From Hylemonella gracilis ATCC 19624 (GTDB taxonomy: Bacteria; Pseudomonadota; Gammaproteobacteria; Burkholderiales; Burkholderiaceae_C): a DNA stretch of 58,064 nucleotides. The notes under the pieces were generated by a model, which had not been told where the DNA came from, searched no databases, and was given only the letters and a program-made list of their open reading frames with translations. Shown piece by piece: positions 19,396-28,561 of the stretch (its first letter is position 1; each line of letters begins with the position of its first letter). Where the stretch lies: the NCBI RefSeq assembly GCF_000211835.1, contig NZ_AEGR01000044.1, positions 1 to 58,064 of the forward strand. Reading direction: 5' to 3'. The position numbers and the translations under genes are program-made.

Positions 19396-20598
19396 TTACC
19401 ACTTGGGTTTGGCAATCAGCTTGGCCGTCGCGCGCGCCGGTGGCCACACCACCTCGAACTCGCCCTTCTGCCACTGCCCCACCGTGCCCGGCGTGCCCAC
19501 GTTCTCGCTGCCGTTGAACTTGATCTCGCCCAGGATGGTCTGGTGCGTGGTGTTCGCCACGTAATCGCGAATGGCCTTGCGGTCCAAGCCCACGCTCTTG
19601 ACGGCGTTGGTCAGGATCTCCAACCCGGCCCAGGCAGCACCGCTGGCCCAACGGTCCGGCTCTTTCTTCTGGCTGGCCACATGCGCGTCGAAGTAAGCCT
19701 TGGCGCCCGGGCTGGTCTTCGCGTTCCAGGAGCCCATGCCCATCACGCCCTCCGCGCCCGCCACCGTCATGACCTTGGTATAGAGCGGGAAAGCCGTGCC
19801 CACCGAGGCGTAATAGAACTTCGGATTGAAGCCGACTTCCTTGGACTGCTTGCTGGCCAGGATGGTGTCCGGCGGGTAGGAGAAGCCGATGAAGGCATCC
19901 GGGTTCTTGTCCTTGATCGAGCGCAACACGGGCGACAGGTCTTGCGTGCTACCGGGATAGCTTTTCTCCTCCACCAGCCGGATGCCACTGCCCTTGACGG
20001 CCTCTTTCAGCGCGGCGTAGTTCTCCAGGCCGAACAGGTCGTCGACGTAGATCACCGCGACGGTCTTCACCCCCTGCGACTTGAGCAGGTCCACCAGCGC
20101 ACCGATCATCGGCGCCGGCTGCTGCAGCAGCAAGAAGAAGTAAGGCAGCTTCAGGTCCACCAACTTCTTGGACAGCGCGGTCGGCGCCAAGAAGGGGTAG
20201 CCGTAACGGTTGGCCAGCGGAGCGACGGCGAAGTTCGCGCCGCTGCCCCAGGGCGGCAAGACCAGATCCACCTTGTCGCTGCCCATGAGCTTTTCATAGG
20301 TGCGCACGACGGTCTCCACATTGCTCTGGTCGTCGCTGCTGATGAGCTCGATCTTGCGGCGCACGCCTTTGACGTCCAGCCCCCCCGCGGCGTTCTGCTG
20401 CTCGGCCCACAGCAGGTAGTTGGGCTCCTGGCTGGTCTGCGCGCCGCCAGTCCACGGGCCCGTGCGGGCCATGGTGTAGCCGATGCGCACCGGCGCGTTC
20501 TGGGCCATCAATTGCGGGGCAAAGGTCGCGGCGCCGACGGCGGCCGCGGCACCTTTGATCAAGGTGCGCTTGCTCTGTTGAACCTGGGCTCGGGCCAT
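19396..20598 (-). CDS. livK: LIV-type ABC substrate-binding protein (operon 1)
   Basis: This is the periplasmic binding protein of the importer, 400 residues, type I periplasmic fold with RIGYTMARTGPWTGG near the mature start. The signal peptide is Tat-like: SKRTLIKGAAAAVGAATFAPQLMAQ has a KR in place of RR, then an Ala-rich core and a cleavage site near residue 33. Family members of this form (amino-acid/amide binding) handle many carboxylates, so the ligand is unknown. GAGAGGAGA precedes the start. It is the first gene of the operon and is divergent to the araC-type gene. Confidence 0.92.
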   Translation of the reverse strand: MARAQVQQSKRTLIKGAAAAVGAATFAPQLMAQNAPVRIGYTMARTGPWTGGAQTSQEPNYLLWAEQQNAAGGLDVKGVRRKIELISSDDQSNVETVVRTYEKLMGSDKVDLVLPPWGSGANFAVAPLANRYGYPFLAPTALSKKLVDLKLPYFFLLLQQPAPMIGALVDLLKSQGVKTVAVIYVDDLFGLENYAALKEAVKGSGIRLVEEKSYPGSTQDLSPVLRSIKDKNPDAFIGFSYPPDTILASKQSKEVGFNPKFYYASVGTAFPLYTKVMTVAGAEGVMGMGSWNAKTSPGAKAYFDAHVASQKKEPDRWASGAAWAGLEILTNAVKSVGLDRKAIRDYVANTTHQTILGEIKFNGSENVGTPGTVGQWQKGEFEVVWPPARATAKLIAKPKW

Positions 20599-20743
20599 GC
20601 TGGTCTCCTCTCGAGTTGTGGGGCTGATTTGCCATCTTGGAAGCTCTGCAATCCTAGGGGCCTGCCCGCCGCGCGGCTTTGCTGAGCGTGCACAAAGTAA
20701 TTGCCGCTGCGCGCACGGGCATCGGGGTTAACCCGCGCGCCCC

Positions 20744-20771
20744 TTGTCCACGCGGATGAGGCTCCCATAAT
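20744..20771 (+). promoter_or_regulatory. candidate promoter of the araC-type gene (possibly leaderless)
   Basis: TTGTCC (20744-20749) and CATAAT (20766-20771) are spaced by 16 bases. The ATG begins at 20778, so the predicted start of transcription falls at or next to the start codon. A GGGTTAACCC palindrome lies just upstream at 20725-20734. The remaining divergent gap (20599-20743) shows no other clear site. Confidence 0.45.
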
Positions 20772-20777
20772 CCCTGC

Positions 20778-21773
20778 ATGCATGCCGCCACCTTGAGCAC
20801 CGATGCCTATGCCCCCACCGAGCGGGCATCGATCTGGCGTGACTGGAATTGGTCGCTGTTCGGTGGACTCGAATGCGACCTGTACGGCGACAGCGACTTC
20901 GACGGTCACATCGCCCGCGCGCACGCGGGCGACATCATCCTGACCCGACTGGAAGCGCGGCGCCATCGCGTGGATCGCACGGCGCAACTGGCGCGCGCCG
21001 ACGTCGCACCCGGCTACCTCAAGATCGTCGCCCCCTTGCAGGGACGCGCGCGCGTCGAGCAGGATGGCCGTGAAGCCTGGGTGGGCCCCGGTGCCTGGAC
21101 GCTCTACGACACCACGCGGGGCTACACGGTCGACAACCCGGGCAAGGTGGAACACCTGATCGTGATGCTGCCCAAGGCGCAACTCATCGAACGTGGGCTG
21201 CGGCTGGAGCCGCTGGTGGCTCGTCTGGTTGGCGCGAGCCCTGGCGGTGAAGCCTCGGGCATTGCGCGCGTCGCGCTGTCGACCATGCGCAGCACCTTCC
21301 ATGAACTGCCGCACATGAGCACCGATGCCGCCCACGGGGCCGGGGAACTCATCGCTCAGCTCGTGCGGCTCTCACTGATTGAGCTGTCGGGCCGGGAAAC
21401 CCACCACACGCAACGGCAGGCGCTGAAAGACCGCATACGCGGCTACCTGGCCCTGCACCTGCGCGATCCGGCGCTGACGGTGGAACGCATGGCCGCCGCG
21501 CTCAATTGCAGCAAGCGGCACCTCTACAACGCCTGGGCCGACGAAGAGCGCACGCTGTCCAACCACATCCAGACGCTGCGGCTGGAGGGCTGCATTCGAG
21601 AACTGTCACGCCCGGCAGCGGACGCCACGCTGAAGGAACGCGCGATCACCGAGATCGCGATGTCCTGGGGCTTCAGCAGCCCCGCGCATTTCAGTCGGGT
21701 GTTTCGAGACCACACGGGCCTGAGCCCGAGCGAGTTCCGCGCCGTGCGGCGGCCCAGGAATGCTTCAGACTGA
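20778..21773 (+). CDS. AraC-family regulator (AraC_binding_2/FeaR-like)
   Basis: This is a 331-residue activator. The N-terminal two-thirds match the AraC_binding_2 type ligand domain, seen in regulators such as FeaR and NphR of aromatic amine or nitrile catabolism. The last ~100 residues are the double helix-turn-helix (TVERMAAALNCSKRHLYNAW, then ITEIAMSWGFSSPAHFSRVFRDHTGLSPSEFR). It diverges from the livKHMGF-aldehyde dehydrogenase operon, which it probably activates. FeaR likewise controls an aldehyde dehydrogenase in E. coli, which supports an aromatic-compound inducer. This is inference from family and context. Confidence 0.9.
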   Translation: MHAATLSTDAYAPTERASIWRDWNWSLFGGLECDLYGDSDFDGHIARAHAGDIILTRLEARRHRVDRTAQLARADVAPGYLKIVAPLQGRARVEQDGREAWVGPGAWTLYDTTRGYTVDNPGKVEHLIVMLPKAQLIERGLRLEPLVARLVGASPGGEASGIARVALSTMRSTFHELPHMSTDAAHGAGELIAQLVRLSLIELSGRETHHTQRQALKDRIRGYLALHLRDPALTVERMAAALNCSKRHLYNAWADEERTLSNHIQTLRLEGCIRELSRPAADATLKERAITEIAMSWGFSSPAHFSRVFRDHTGLSPSEFRAVRRPRNASD

Positions 21774-21795
21774 ACGACTGAACGACTGAACACTT
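21772..21795. repeat. short tandem repeat (GAACGACT)
   Basis: Two exact GAACGACT units and a degenerate third (GAACACTT) start inside the araC-type stop codon and give several tandem TGA triplets. It is minor, and is listed because it fills the 45-base gap before the convergent chemoreceptor gene. Confidence 0.6.
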
Positions 21796-21818
21796 GAGCG
21801 CGCCGCGCGCTCGGACAC

Positions 21819-23459
21819 TCAGGACGTGAGCAACAAGGGCCGCGCGGAAGCGCCCACCGCGCCGCCCGGGGCGGAACGGCCCATCCCCGACGACGCGAGG
21901 CGGAACTGGCGCACGATGTCGGCCAGACGATCCGCTTGCTCACGCATGGATTCGGCCGCCGCCGTGGACTCCTCCACCAGCGCAGCGTTCTGCTGGGTCA
22001 TGCGGTCGATTTCCTGGACCGCCTGATCCACCTGGCCAATGCCATGTGACTGGCTGTCGGCCGCCGTGGTGATCTCGCCCATGATGTCGCGCACGCGCTG
22101 CACGCCCGAGACGATCTCCTGCATGGCCGCGCCCGCGGCCTCCACCTGGCGCGCGCCACCGTCGATGGCGGACACGCTGGCGTCGATCAAACGCTTGATT
22201 TCCTTGGCCGCCTCGGCGCTACGGCCGGCGAGACTGCGCACTTCGCCCGCCACCACCGCGAAGCCGCGGCCCTGCTCGCCCGCGCGCGCGGCTTCGACCG
22301 CCGCGTTCAACGCCAGGATGTTGGTCTGGAAAGCGATGCCATCGATCACGGCGACGATGTCCGCGATTTTCTTGCCGCTGGTGCTGATGCTGTACATGCT
22401 TTGCACGGCCTCTTCCATCTCCTTGCCGCCGCGCTGGGCCGACTGGGTGGCGCTGGCGACCAGCTGGTTGGCATTCTGAGCGGCGCTGGCCGTGTGCTGG
22501 ACGTGGCCCGTCAAGCCGCTGATGGAGCTGACGGTCTGCTGCACATTGCTCGCGGTCTGCTCGGTGCGGGTGGACAGGTCGTGGTTGCCCGTGGCGATCT
22601 CGCGGCTGGCCGTCGCGATGCTTTCGCCGGCATCGCGCAACTGGCCCACCATGCCCGCCAGTTCGGAGCGCATCTGTTCCAAGGCGCGCAAGAGATCCGC
22701 CACCTCATCGCGTCCCTCGGCCTGCTGGCTCTGTGTCAGATCGCCACTGGCGATGGACTGCGACAGCTGCCGCGCCAGCTCGACCGGCTGGCAGATGGCC
22801 CGCATGTTCAACAGCGTCAGCGGCACGACGATCAGCAAACTCACGACCACCAGCCCCGCGAAGATGAACAGCATGTTGTCGAGCAGGTCATTGCGGTTGG
22901 TGTTGGCGTCCTTGGCCTCCACGCGCAAGGCTTCGTCCAACTGCGTCAAGGCCTTGTCGGTGGCGGTCAGCTCGCCCACGGCGCGCATGCTCATGCGGTT
23001 GGCGGCCGTGGCGGTGTCATAGACGCTGCTCTCGATCTGCCGGGAGAGATGGGCAAACAGGTTGTGGTACTGCTTGAAATGTTCCATCGCCTTGGTGATC
23101 TGATCTTTTTGCTCACCTTGCAGGGTTTGGGACAGCTCATTCAGGGCCTGCTCGATGCGGGTCGCCGAGGCGTCCCAACGCGTGCGGGTCTCGGCCACGC
23201 GCTCGGGCTGCTCGTACTGGATGATCATGTCCTTCTCATGCTGGCGCGCCAGCGCCATTTCAAGGCGGAGCTTGGACACCCGATCCACCGCCTCCAGGGA
23301 CTCGTTGATCACCTTGCCACTGATCTGATGGATGCGGAACATGCCGAAAATGCCCGCGCCCCCCACCAGCAGCAACAGCACCAGCACGACGCCAATGGCG
23401 GCGTACATGCGGAAACGAATGGTGAATTGGCGCATCAGCGCGAACAGCCGGTGACTCAT
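21819..23459 (-). CDS. methyl-accepting chemotaxis protein (4HB type)
   Basis: This is a transmembrane chemoreceptor of 546 residues. A first membrane helix ([20 protein letters not shown]) starts near residue 22. A periplasmic four-helix-bundle type sensor follows to about residue 190, then a second helix ([21 protein letters not shown]), a HAMP domain with [13 protein letters not shown], and a cytoplasmic coiled-coil signalling domain. The hairpin tip matches the universal sequence around [28 protein letters not shown]. There is no C-terminal CheR/CheB pentapeptide; it ends in a Ser/Ala/Gly tail. The start at 23459 gives MSHRLFAL; reading is open upstream but implausible. The ligand is unknown, though the liv operon neighbours suggest a related attractant. 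Confidence 0.93.
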   Translation of the reverse strand: MSHRLFALMRQFTIRFRMYAAIGVVLVLLLLVGGAGIFGMFRIHQISGKVINESLEAVDRVSKLRLEMALARQHEKDMIIQYEQPERVAETRTRWDASATRIEQALNELSQTLQGEQKDQITKAMEHFKQYHNLFAHLSRQIESSVYDTATAANRMSMRAVGELTATDKALTQLDEALRVEAKDANTNRNDLLDNMLFIFAGLVVVSLLIVVPLTLLNMRAICQPVELARQLSQSIASGDLTQSQQAEGRDEVADLLRALEQMRSELAGMVGQLRDAGESIATASREIATGNHDLSTRTEQTASNVQQTVSSISGLTGHVQHTASAAQNANQLVASATQSAQRGGKEMEEAVQSMYSISTSGKKIADIVAVIDGIAFQTNILALNAAVEAARAGEQGRGFAVVAGEVRSLAGRSAEAAKEIKRLIDASVSAIDGGARQVEAAGAAMQEIVSGVQRVRDIMGEITTAADSQSHGIGQVDQAVQEIDRMTQQNAALVEESTAAAESMREQADRLADIVRQFRLASSGMGRSAPGGAVGASARPLLLTS

Positions 23460-23685
23460 CTGGATCGTCTTTCTTCTGATCAAACAAGGGAAAAGGGGCC
23501 GGTTGCGGCCCGGGCCTGCCAACGCTTCAGGCGCACATGGATAGTACATAGATTGTCGGCATTGGCCGGCACTTGTTAACAACGCGTTGCGTCTGCGATG
23601 ACATCAGGGTAAACCCTCGACAGGACTGCACGCAAAACCGGGCCCGTCGCGAACCATGAAGCTCGGCATGGGAGAATGCCCAGCC

Positions 23686-24579
23686 ATGCCGGTTCACGTT
23701 CCCTCGTCTTCCTCTCCCGCGCAGTACGTCCAGGACAAGGCCGCCGCCTCGGGCAGCAGCTTCTACTACGCCTTTCTGTTCCTGCCAGCGCCCCGGCGGG
23801 CGGCCATCACCGCGTTCTACGCTTTCTGCCGTGAAGTGGACGACGTGGTGGACGAGGTGAACGACGCGGGGGTGGCCGCCGCCAAGCTAGGCTGGTGGCG
23901 GGCCGAAGTGGCGCGCGCCTGGCAGGGTCAGCCCAGTCACCCCGTGCTGCAGGCGCTGATGCCCCACGTCACCACCTACGGCATCGAGGCGCGGCATTTG
24001 CTGGCCGTCATCGAGGGCTGCGAGATGGACTTGCAGCAGAGCCGCTACCTGGACTATCCGGGTCTGCAGCGCTACTGTCATCTGGTCGCGGGCGTGGTGG
24101 GCGAAGTGGCCGCGCGCATCTTTGGCGGCCATTCGGGGACAGACCCGACCCTGGATGAGCTCCGCACACGCTACGCACACACCCTGGGACTGGCCTTCCA
24201 GCTCACCAACATCATCCGCGACGTCGGCGAGGACGCCCTGCGCGGGCGCATCTACCTGCCCATCAACGAACTGCAGCGTTTCGAGGTCAAGGCCCACGAA
24301 ATCCTGAACCGCCAGTACTCGGAGCGCTTCACGGCGCTGATGCGTTTCCAGACGGAACGCGCCCAGTCCTTGTACGACGAAGCACTGAGCCTGCACGCCC
24401 AGATGCCCTCCGAGGAACGGCGCGCTCAGAAGCCGGGCCTGATGATGGCCAGCATCTACCGCACCCTGCTGCGCGAGATCGAGCGCGACGACTTCCAGGT
24501 ACTGCATCAGCGCATCGGCCTGACGCCCTTGCGCAAGCTGTGGCTGGCCTGGAAAGTCCAGGCCCTGGGCCGGCTGTGA
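23686..24579 (+). CDS. hpnD: HpnD, presqualene diphosphate synthase
   Basis: HpnD condenses two farnesyl diphosphates to presqualene diphosphate. The 297-residue protein has the HpnD opening AAASGSSFYYAFLFLP, first Asp-rich motif FCREVDDVVDEV and second motif NIIRDVGEDALRGRIYLP. The ATG at 23686 is chosen over 23656 because GGGAGA lies ten bases before it and the extra residues are not family-like. hpnE follows after a 58-base gap. Its normal partner hpnC is about 11.7 kb upstream. The 226-base gap before it (23460-23685) shows no clear promoter. Confidence 0.92.
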   Translation: MPVHVPSSSSPAQYVQDKAAASGSSFYYAFLFLPAPRRAAITAFYAFCREVDDVVDEVNDAGVAAAKLGWWRAEVARAWQGQPSHPVLQALMPHVTTYGIEARHLLAVIEGCEMDLQQSRYLDYPGLQRYCHLVAGVVGEVAARIFGGHSGTDPTLDELRTRYAHTLGLAFQLTNIIRDVGEDALRGRIYLPINELQRFEVKAHEILNRQYSERFTALMRFQTERAQSLYDEALSLHAQMPSEERRAQKPGLMMASIYRTLLREIERDDFQVLHQRIGLTPLRKLWLAWKVQALGRL

Positions 24580-24637
24580 ATCTGCCCCGCATGCGCCGTG
24601 CGCTGCCACGCGCTTGCCCCCCGAGATTGCGGCGGCC

Positions 24638-25957
24638 GTGAAGATCACCATCGTCGGGGCGGGCTGGGCCGGCCTGGCGGCCGCCGTCGCGGCCACACAA
24701 GCCGGCCACCACGTCACCTTGCATGAGGCCGCGCGCGTGGCGGGCGGACGGGCTCGCGGCGTGGACATGGCGCTGCCCAACGGCCAGACGCTCACGCTGG
24801 ACAACGGCCAGCACATCCTGATCGGTGCCTACACCGAGACCTTGCGGCTATTGCGCACCGTGGGCGTGAACGTGGCATCCGGTCCCCAGGCTGGCGCCGA
24901 GAGCCCCTTGCTGCGCCTGCCCCTGGCGCTGATCGGCCCGGACGGCCAAGGCCTGCGCCTGCCTCGCCTGCCGGGATTTCTGCCCGCGTCCTGGGCGGTG
25001 CTGGCGGGCGTGCTGCGGCATCCGGACTGGCCTTGGCGTGAACGCCTGGGCCTGCTGCGGGCCGCTCTGCGCTGGCAAGCCCAGGGCTTCCAATGTGACG
25101 ACCGCTTGAGCGTGGCCGACCTCTGCGCCCAGGCGCGTGGCGCCATCGGCCCGCGTGTGCTGACCGAGTTGATCGAACCGCTGTGCGTGTCCGCGCTCAA
25201 CACCCCGGCCCCCGAAGCCAGCGCCCAAGTCTTCCTGCGCGTGCTGCGCGACGCCCTGTTTGCACAACCCCAGGGCGCTGACCTGCTGCTGCCCCGCGTG
25301 GACTTGGGCTCGCTGCTGCCCGAGCCGGCCCTGCGCTGGCTCCAGGCACATGGCGTCACGGTCCGTCTCGGCGAGCGCGTGCACGATCTGGCGGCCTTGC
25401 AGGGCCAGGACAGCATCGTCCTGGCCTGTCCCGCCCCGGAGGCGGCGCGGCTGTCACACGCCATCAACCCGCGCTGGGCCGCGCAGGCCCAGGCGCTGGG
25501 GCACACCACCATCGCCACGGTCTACGCCTGGAGCGCCCATGCCCGGCTGCACGCGCCCATGCTGGCCCTGCCCAGCTCGGCACCATGCCCGGCCCAGTTC
25601 GTCTTTGACCGCGGGCGGCTGGACCCCTCGGGCAAGAGCCAGGGGCTGCTGGCCTTCGTGGTCAGCGCCAGCACGGGCGAACGCGAGGAGATCGAAGCCA
25701 GCGTGCTGCGGCAGGCGCGGACGCAGCTGGGCCTTGAACTGCAAGCCGTGCGAACCATCGTCGAAAAACGCGCGACCTTCGCCTGCACCCCCGGCCTGGC
25801 GCGACCGTCCGCGCGGATCGGCCCCCGGCTGCACGCCTGCGGTGACTACGTGGCGGGGCCTTACCCCGCCACGCTGGAAGGTGCCGTGCGCAGCGGCATT
25901 GCGGCCGCCGAGGCCTGCGCCGCAGACCGCGTGTCACCGCATGGGCTGTCAGGGTAG
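24638..25957 (+). CDS. hpnE: HpnE, hydroxysqualene dehydroxylase
   Basis: HpnE is the FAD-dependent reductase that turns hydroxysqualene into squalene, the third step of the HpnCDE pathway. It has about 439 residues with the dinucleotide motif KITIVGAGWAGLAAAVAA at the N-terminus, GGRAR shortly after, and a C-terminal FAD contact GDYVAGPYPATLEGAVRSG. It belongs to the phytoene-desaturase-like amine oxidase superfamily. The GTG at 24638 gives MKITIVGAG, as in most homologues; a TTG at 24614 would add eight residues. No squalene-hopene cyclase is in the window, so the fate of squalene is not shown here. Confidence 0.9.
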   Translation: MKITIVGAGWAGLAAAVAATQAGHHVTLHEAARVAGGRARGVDMALPNGQTLTLDNGQHILIGAYTETLRLLRTVGVNVASGPQAGAESPLLRLPLALIGPDGQGLRLPRLPGFLPASWAVLAGVLRHPDWPWRERLGLLRAALRWQAQGFQCDDRLSVADLCAQARGAIGPRVLTELIEPLCVSALNTPAPEASAQVFLRVLRDALFAQPQGADLLLPRVDLGSLLPEPALRWLQAHGVTVRLGERVHDLAALQGQDSIVLACPAPEAARLSHAINPRWAAQAQALGHTTIATVYAWSAHARLHAPMLALPSSAPCPAQFVFDRGRLDPSGKSQGLLAFVVSASTGEREEIEASVLRQARTQLGLELQAVRTIVEKRATFACTPGLARPSARIGPRLHACGDYVAGPYPATLEGAVRSGIAAAEACAADRVSPHGLSG

Positions 25958-26035
25958 CTGCGGAGTGATACAAACGCGCAGTCCGCACGTCATCGGGCCC
26001 ACCGAGTGGCCAACGGTCTCCTCCCGACGCTCCGC

Positions 26036-28552
26036 ATGAAAACCCTGCTCAAGCTCCTCGCCGTTTCCCTGCTCACCCTGCTCATCGCCCTGCTGCTGGC
26101 GACCGCGCTGGGCTATGGGTACGCACGCGGCAAGCTGCCGCAGCGCGATGGCGAACTCTACCTGCGCGGCCTGGCGGCCCCCGTGCAGGTGCGCTGGGAC
26201 GAGCGCGGCGTGCCGCACATCCAGGCCAAGAACGAGACCGACCTCTACCGCGCCCTGGGTTTTCTGCATGCCCAGGACCGTCTGTTCCAGATGGAACTGA
26301 TGCGCCGCTTGGCCAAGGGCGAGCTGTCGGAGATCCTCGGCCCCAAGCTGCTGGAGACCGACAAGCTCTTCCGCACCCTGGGCCTGCGCGCCCAGGCCGA
26401 GGCGCGGGTGCAGTCCATCAACCCGCGCCATCCGTCCTGGCCGGCATTGCAGGCCTACCTGGATGGCATCAACGAGTTCCAAGAGACCCGGCCGCTGCCG
26501 CTGGAGTTCGAAATCCTGGGCATCCGCAACCCGCTGCCCTATTCCCCCGAAGACACCCTGGCCGTCACCGGCTACCTGGCCTACAGCTTCGCCGCCGCCC
26601 TGCGCACCGAACCCGTGTTGACCTATGTGCGCGACCGGCTCGGCCCCGACTACCTGCGCATCTTCGACGTGGACTGGAACCCGCTGGGCGTGCTCAGCCC
26701 GCAGGCCCAGTTGCTGGGGCAGGCAAGTCCCGCGCGCCCAGGCACTGCGGGCACGCAGGGGCAGGCGCCCCGCCTGGCGTCTTTGAGCGACGCAGACTGG
26801 CAGACCCTGGCCCGCGTGGGCGAGGTCAGCCAGCAGGCCCTGGAGCTGGCCGGTGTGCCGATGATGGAAGGCAGCAACGCCTGGGCCATCGGCGGCCAGC
26901 GCACGGCCAGCGGCAAGCCCATGCTGGCGGGGGACCCGCACATCGCCTTCAGCTTGCCGGCGGTGTGGTGGGAAGCTCACCTCAGCGCCCCCGGCTTCGA
27001 ACTCTACGGCCACTTCCAGGCGCTGAGCCCCTACGCCTTGCTGGGCCACAACAGTGCCTTTGGCTGGAGCCTGACCATGTTCCAGAACGACGACATGGAC
27101 CTGGTGGCCTTGCGCTCCAACCCCGCCAACTCCCGCCAAATTTGGTACCGAGGGCAATGGGTGGACCTGGGCAGCCGGCAGGAAGTCATCGAGGTCAAGG
27201 GCGCCGAGCCTGAGTCTCTGCAAGTACCGCAGTCTCCCTACGGTCCCATCATCAACGCGGTTTTCGCGGACACGCTGGGCACCAGTTCATCGGCCACGCC
27301 CATCGCGCTGTGGTGGGCCTTCTACGATGCCGAGAATCCCATCCTCGAAGCCTTCTACGAGCTCAACCGCGCCGACACCCTGGCCAAGGCCCGCCAGGCC
27401 GCCAGCAAGCTGCACGTGCCGGGCTTGAACATCGTGTGGGCCAACGCGGCGGGAGACATCGGCTGGTGGGCAGCCGCCAAGCTGGTGCAGCGACCCGCTG
27501 GCGTGAATCCCAACTTCATCCTCGACAGCACGCAAGGCCAGGCCGATAAGCCCGGTTACTACCGCTTCGCCGACAACCCGCAGGAGGAAAACCCCGCGCG
27601 CGGCTACATCGTGTCGGGCAACCAGCAACCCCTGCCGCGCAGCGGCGTGCCGGTGTACGGCTACTACAACAACCCGGAGCGCGCGCGCCGCCTGGACTTC
27701 GTGCTCAGCAGCAAGCGCGGCGGCTGGACTGTGGCCGACAGCCAGGCCCTGCAATTGGATGAGCAAAGCGGCTATGCGGTGCGTATCCTGCGCCCTTTGC
27801 TGCCCTTGCTGCGCGCGGCGGCCGAGCACTCGCAAGAAAACACCGTCGAGCAAACCGTCCTGTTGAACCAGCTCAGCGAGTGGGACGGCCGGCACGAGGC
27901 GGGCAGCATCGCGGCCACGGTGTTCAACCAATTCGTCTACGAACTGGCGCGCGCGGCGCTGGCCGATGAGCTGGGGCCCGCCCTGTTCAACAACTTGCTG
28001 CGCACCCGCGTGATCGACGCGGCGATGACCCGCTTGGTCACCGACGAGAACTCCCCCTGGTGGGATGACCGCGGCACGCTGGCCGACCAGGAAACCCGCG
28101 CCGACATCGTGGCGCAAGCCTGGGAAGCCACCCTGGCCCATTTGGTGAAACTGCACGGCAAATCGGCCATCAACCACTGGGCCTGGAGCGCCAACCACCA
28201 GCTCACCCACAACCACCCGCTGGGCCAGGTCAAGCCGCTGAACCTGCTGTTCAACGTGGGGCCTTACCCCGTGTCGGGCGGGCGTGAACTGCCGAACAAC
28301 CTCAATTTCCCCATAGGGCCCGCCCCTTGGAGCGTGCACCACGGCCCCTCGACGCGCCGCGTGATCGATTTCGCCGCGCCCGGCCAAGCCCAGGGCATCA
28401 ACCCCGTGGGCCAAAGCGGCGTGCTGTTCGACCCGCATTACAAGGACCAAGCCGTGGACTACGTGCTCGGCCGCTACTACACCATGCACCTGAATGCCGA
28501 CGACGTGCGCAAGTCCACGCGCAGCATCCTGCTGCTGCAACCCGACGATTGA
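26036..28552 (+). CDS. penicillin acylase family protein (Ntn hydrolase)
   Basis: This is an 838-residue precursor of the penicillin amidase/acylase family, probably exported to the periplasm through its N-terminal hydrophobic segment (LLAVSLLTLLIALLLATALGYGYA). The alpha part contains GVPHIQAKNETDLYRALGFLHAQDRL. Autoprocessing should expose Ser280 in EGSNAWAIGG as the N-terminal nucleophile of the beta subunit. Further conserved motifs are HIAFSLPAVWWE, HNSAFGWSLT and NHWAWS. Related enzymes cleave beta-lactams, acyl-homoserine lactones or cyclic lipopeptides, so quorum quenching or cell-wall peptide turnover are possible; the substrate is not predictable. The start at 26036 gives the signal anchor. 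Confidence 0.93.
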   Translation: MKTLLKLLAVSLLTLLIALLLATALGYGYARGKLPQRDGELYLRGLAAPVQVRWDERGVPHIQAKNETDLYRALGFLHAQDRLFQMELMRRLAKGELSEILGPKLLETDKLFRTLGLRAQAEARVQSINPRHPSWPALQAYLDGINEFQETRPLPLEFEILGIRNPLPYSPEDTLAVTGYLAYSFAAALRTEPVLTYVRDRLGPDYLRIFDVDWNPLGVLSPQAQLLGQASPARPGTAGTQGQAPRLASLSDADWQTLARVGEVSQQALELAGVPMMEGSNAWAIGGQRTASGKPMLAGDPHIAFSLPAVWWEAHLSAPGFELYGHFQALSPYALLGHNSAFGWSLTMFQNDDMDLVALRSNPANSRQIWYRGQWVDLGSRQEVIEVKGAEPESLQVPQSPYGPIINAVFADTLGTSSSATPIALWWAFYDAENPILEAFYELNRADTLAKARQAASKLHVPGLNIVWANAAGDIGWWAAAKLVQRPAGVNPNFILDSTQGQADKPGYYRFADNPQEENPARGYIVSGNQQPLPRSGVPVYGYYNNPERARRLDFVLSSKRGGWTVADSQALQLDEQSGYAVRILRPLLPLLRAAAEHSQENTVEQTVLLNQLSEWDGRHEAGSIAATVFNQFVYELARAALADELGPALFNNLLRTRVIDAAMTRLVTDENSPWWDDRGTLADQETRADIVAQAWEATLAHLVKLHGKSAINHWAWSANHQLTHNHPLGQVKPLNLLFNVGPYPVSGGRELPNNLNFPIGPAPWSVHHGPSTRRVIDFAAPGQAQGINPVGQSGVLFDPHYKDQAVDYVLGRYYTMHLNADDVRKSTRSILLLQPDD

Positions 28553-28561
28553 ACCCGACCC

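Noticed and set aside
23686-24579. Calling HpnD a phytoene synthase (CrtB)
   Set aside because: The opening AAASGSSFYYAFLFLP and the adjacent hpnE, with hpnC on the same strand, support the squalene pathway.
24205-24816. Apparent extra start for hpnE or a separate small gene between hpnD and hpnE
   Set aside because: The hpnD frame continues to 24579 and the gap to hpnE is only 58 bases, with no separate coding signal.
25949-27223. Minus-strand frame of 424 codons across hpnE end and the acylase gene
   Set aside because: It is antisense to coding sequence with clear motifs; no ribosome site or domain.
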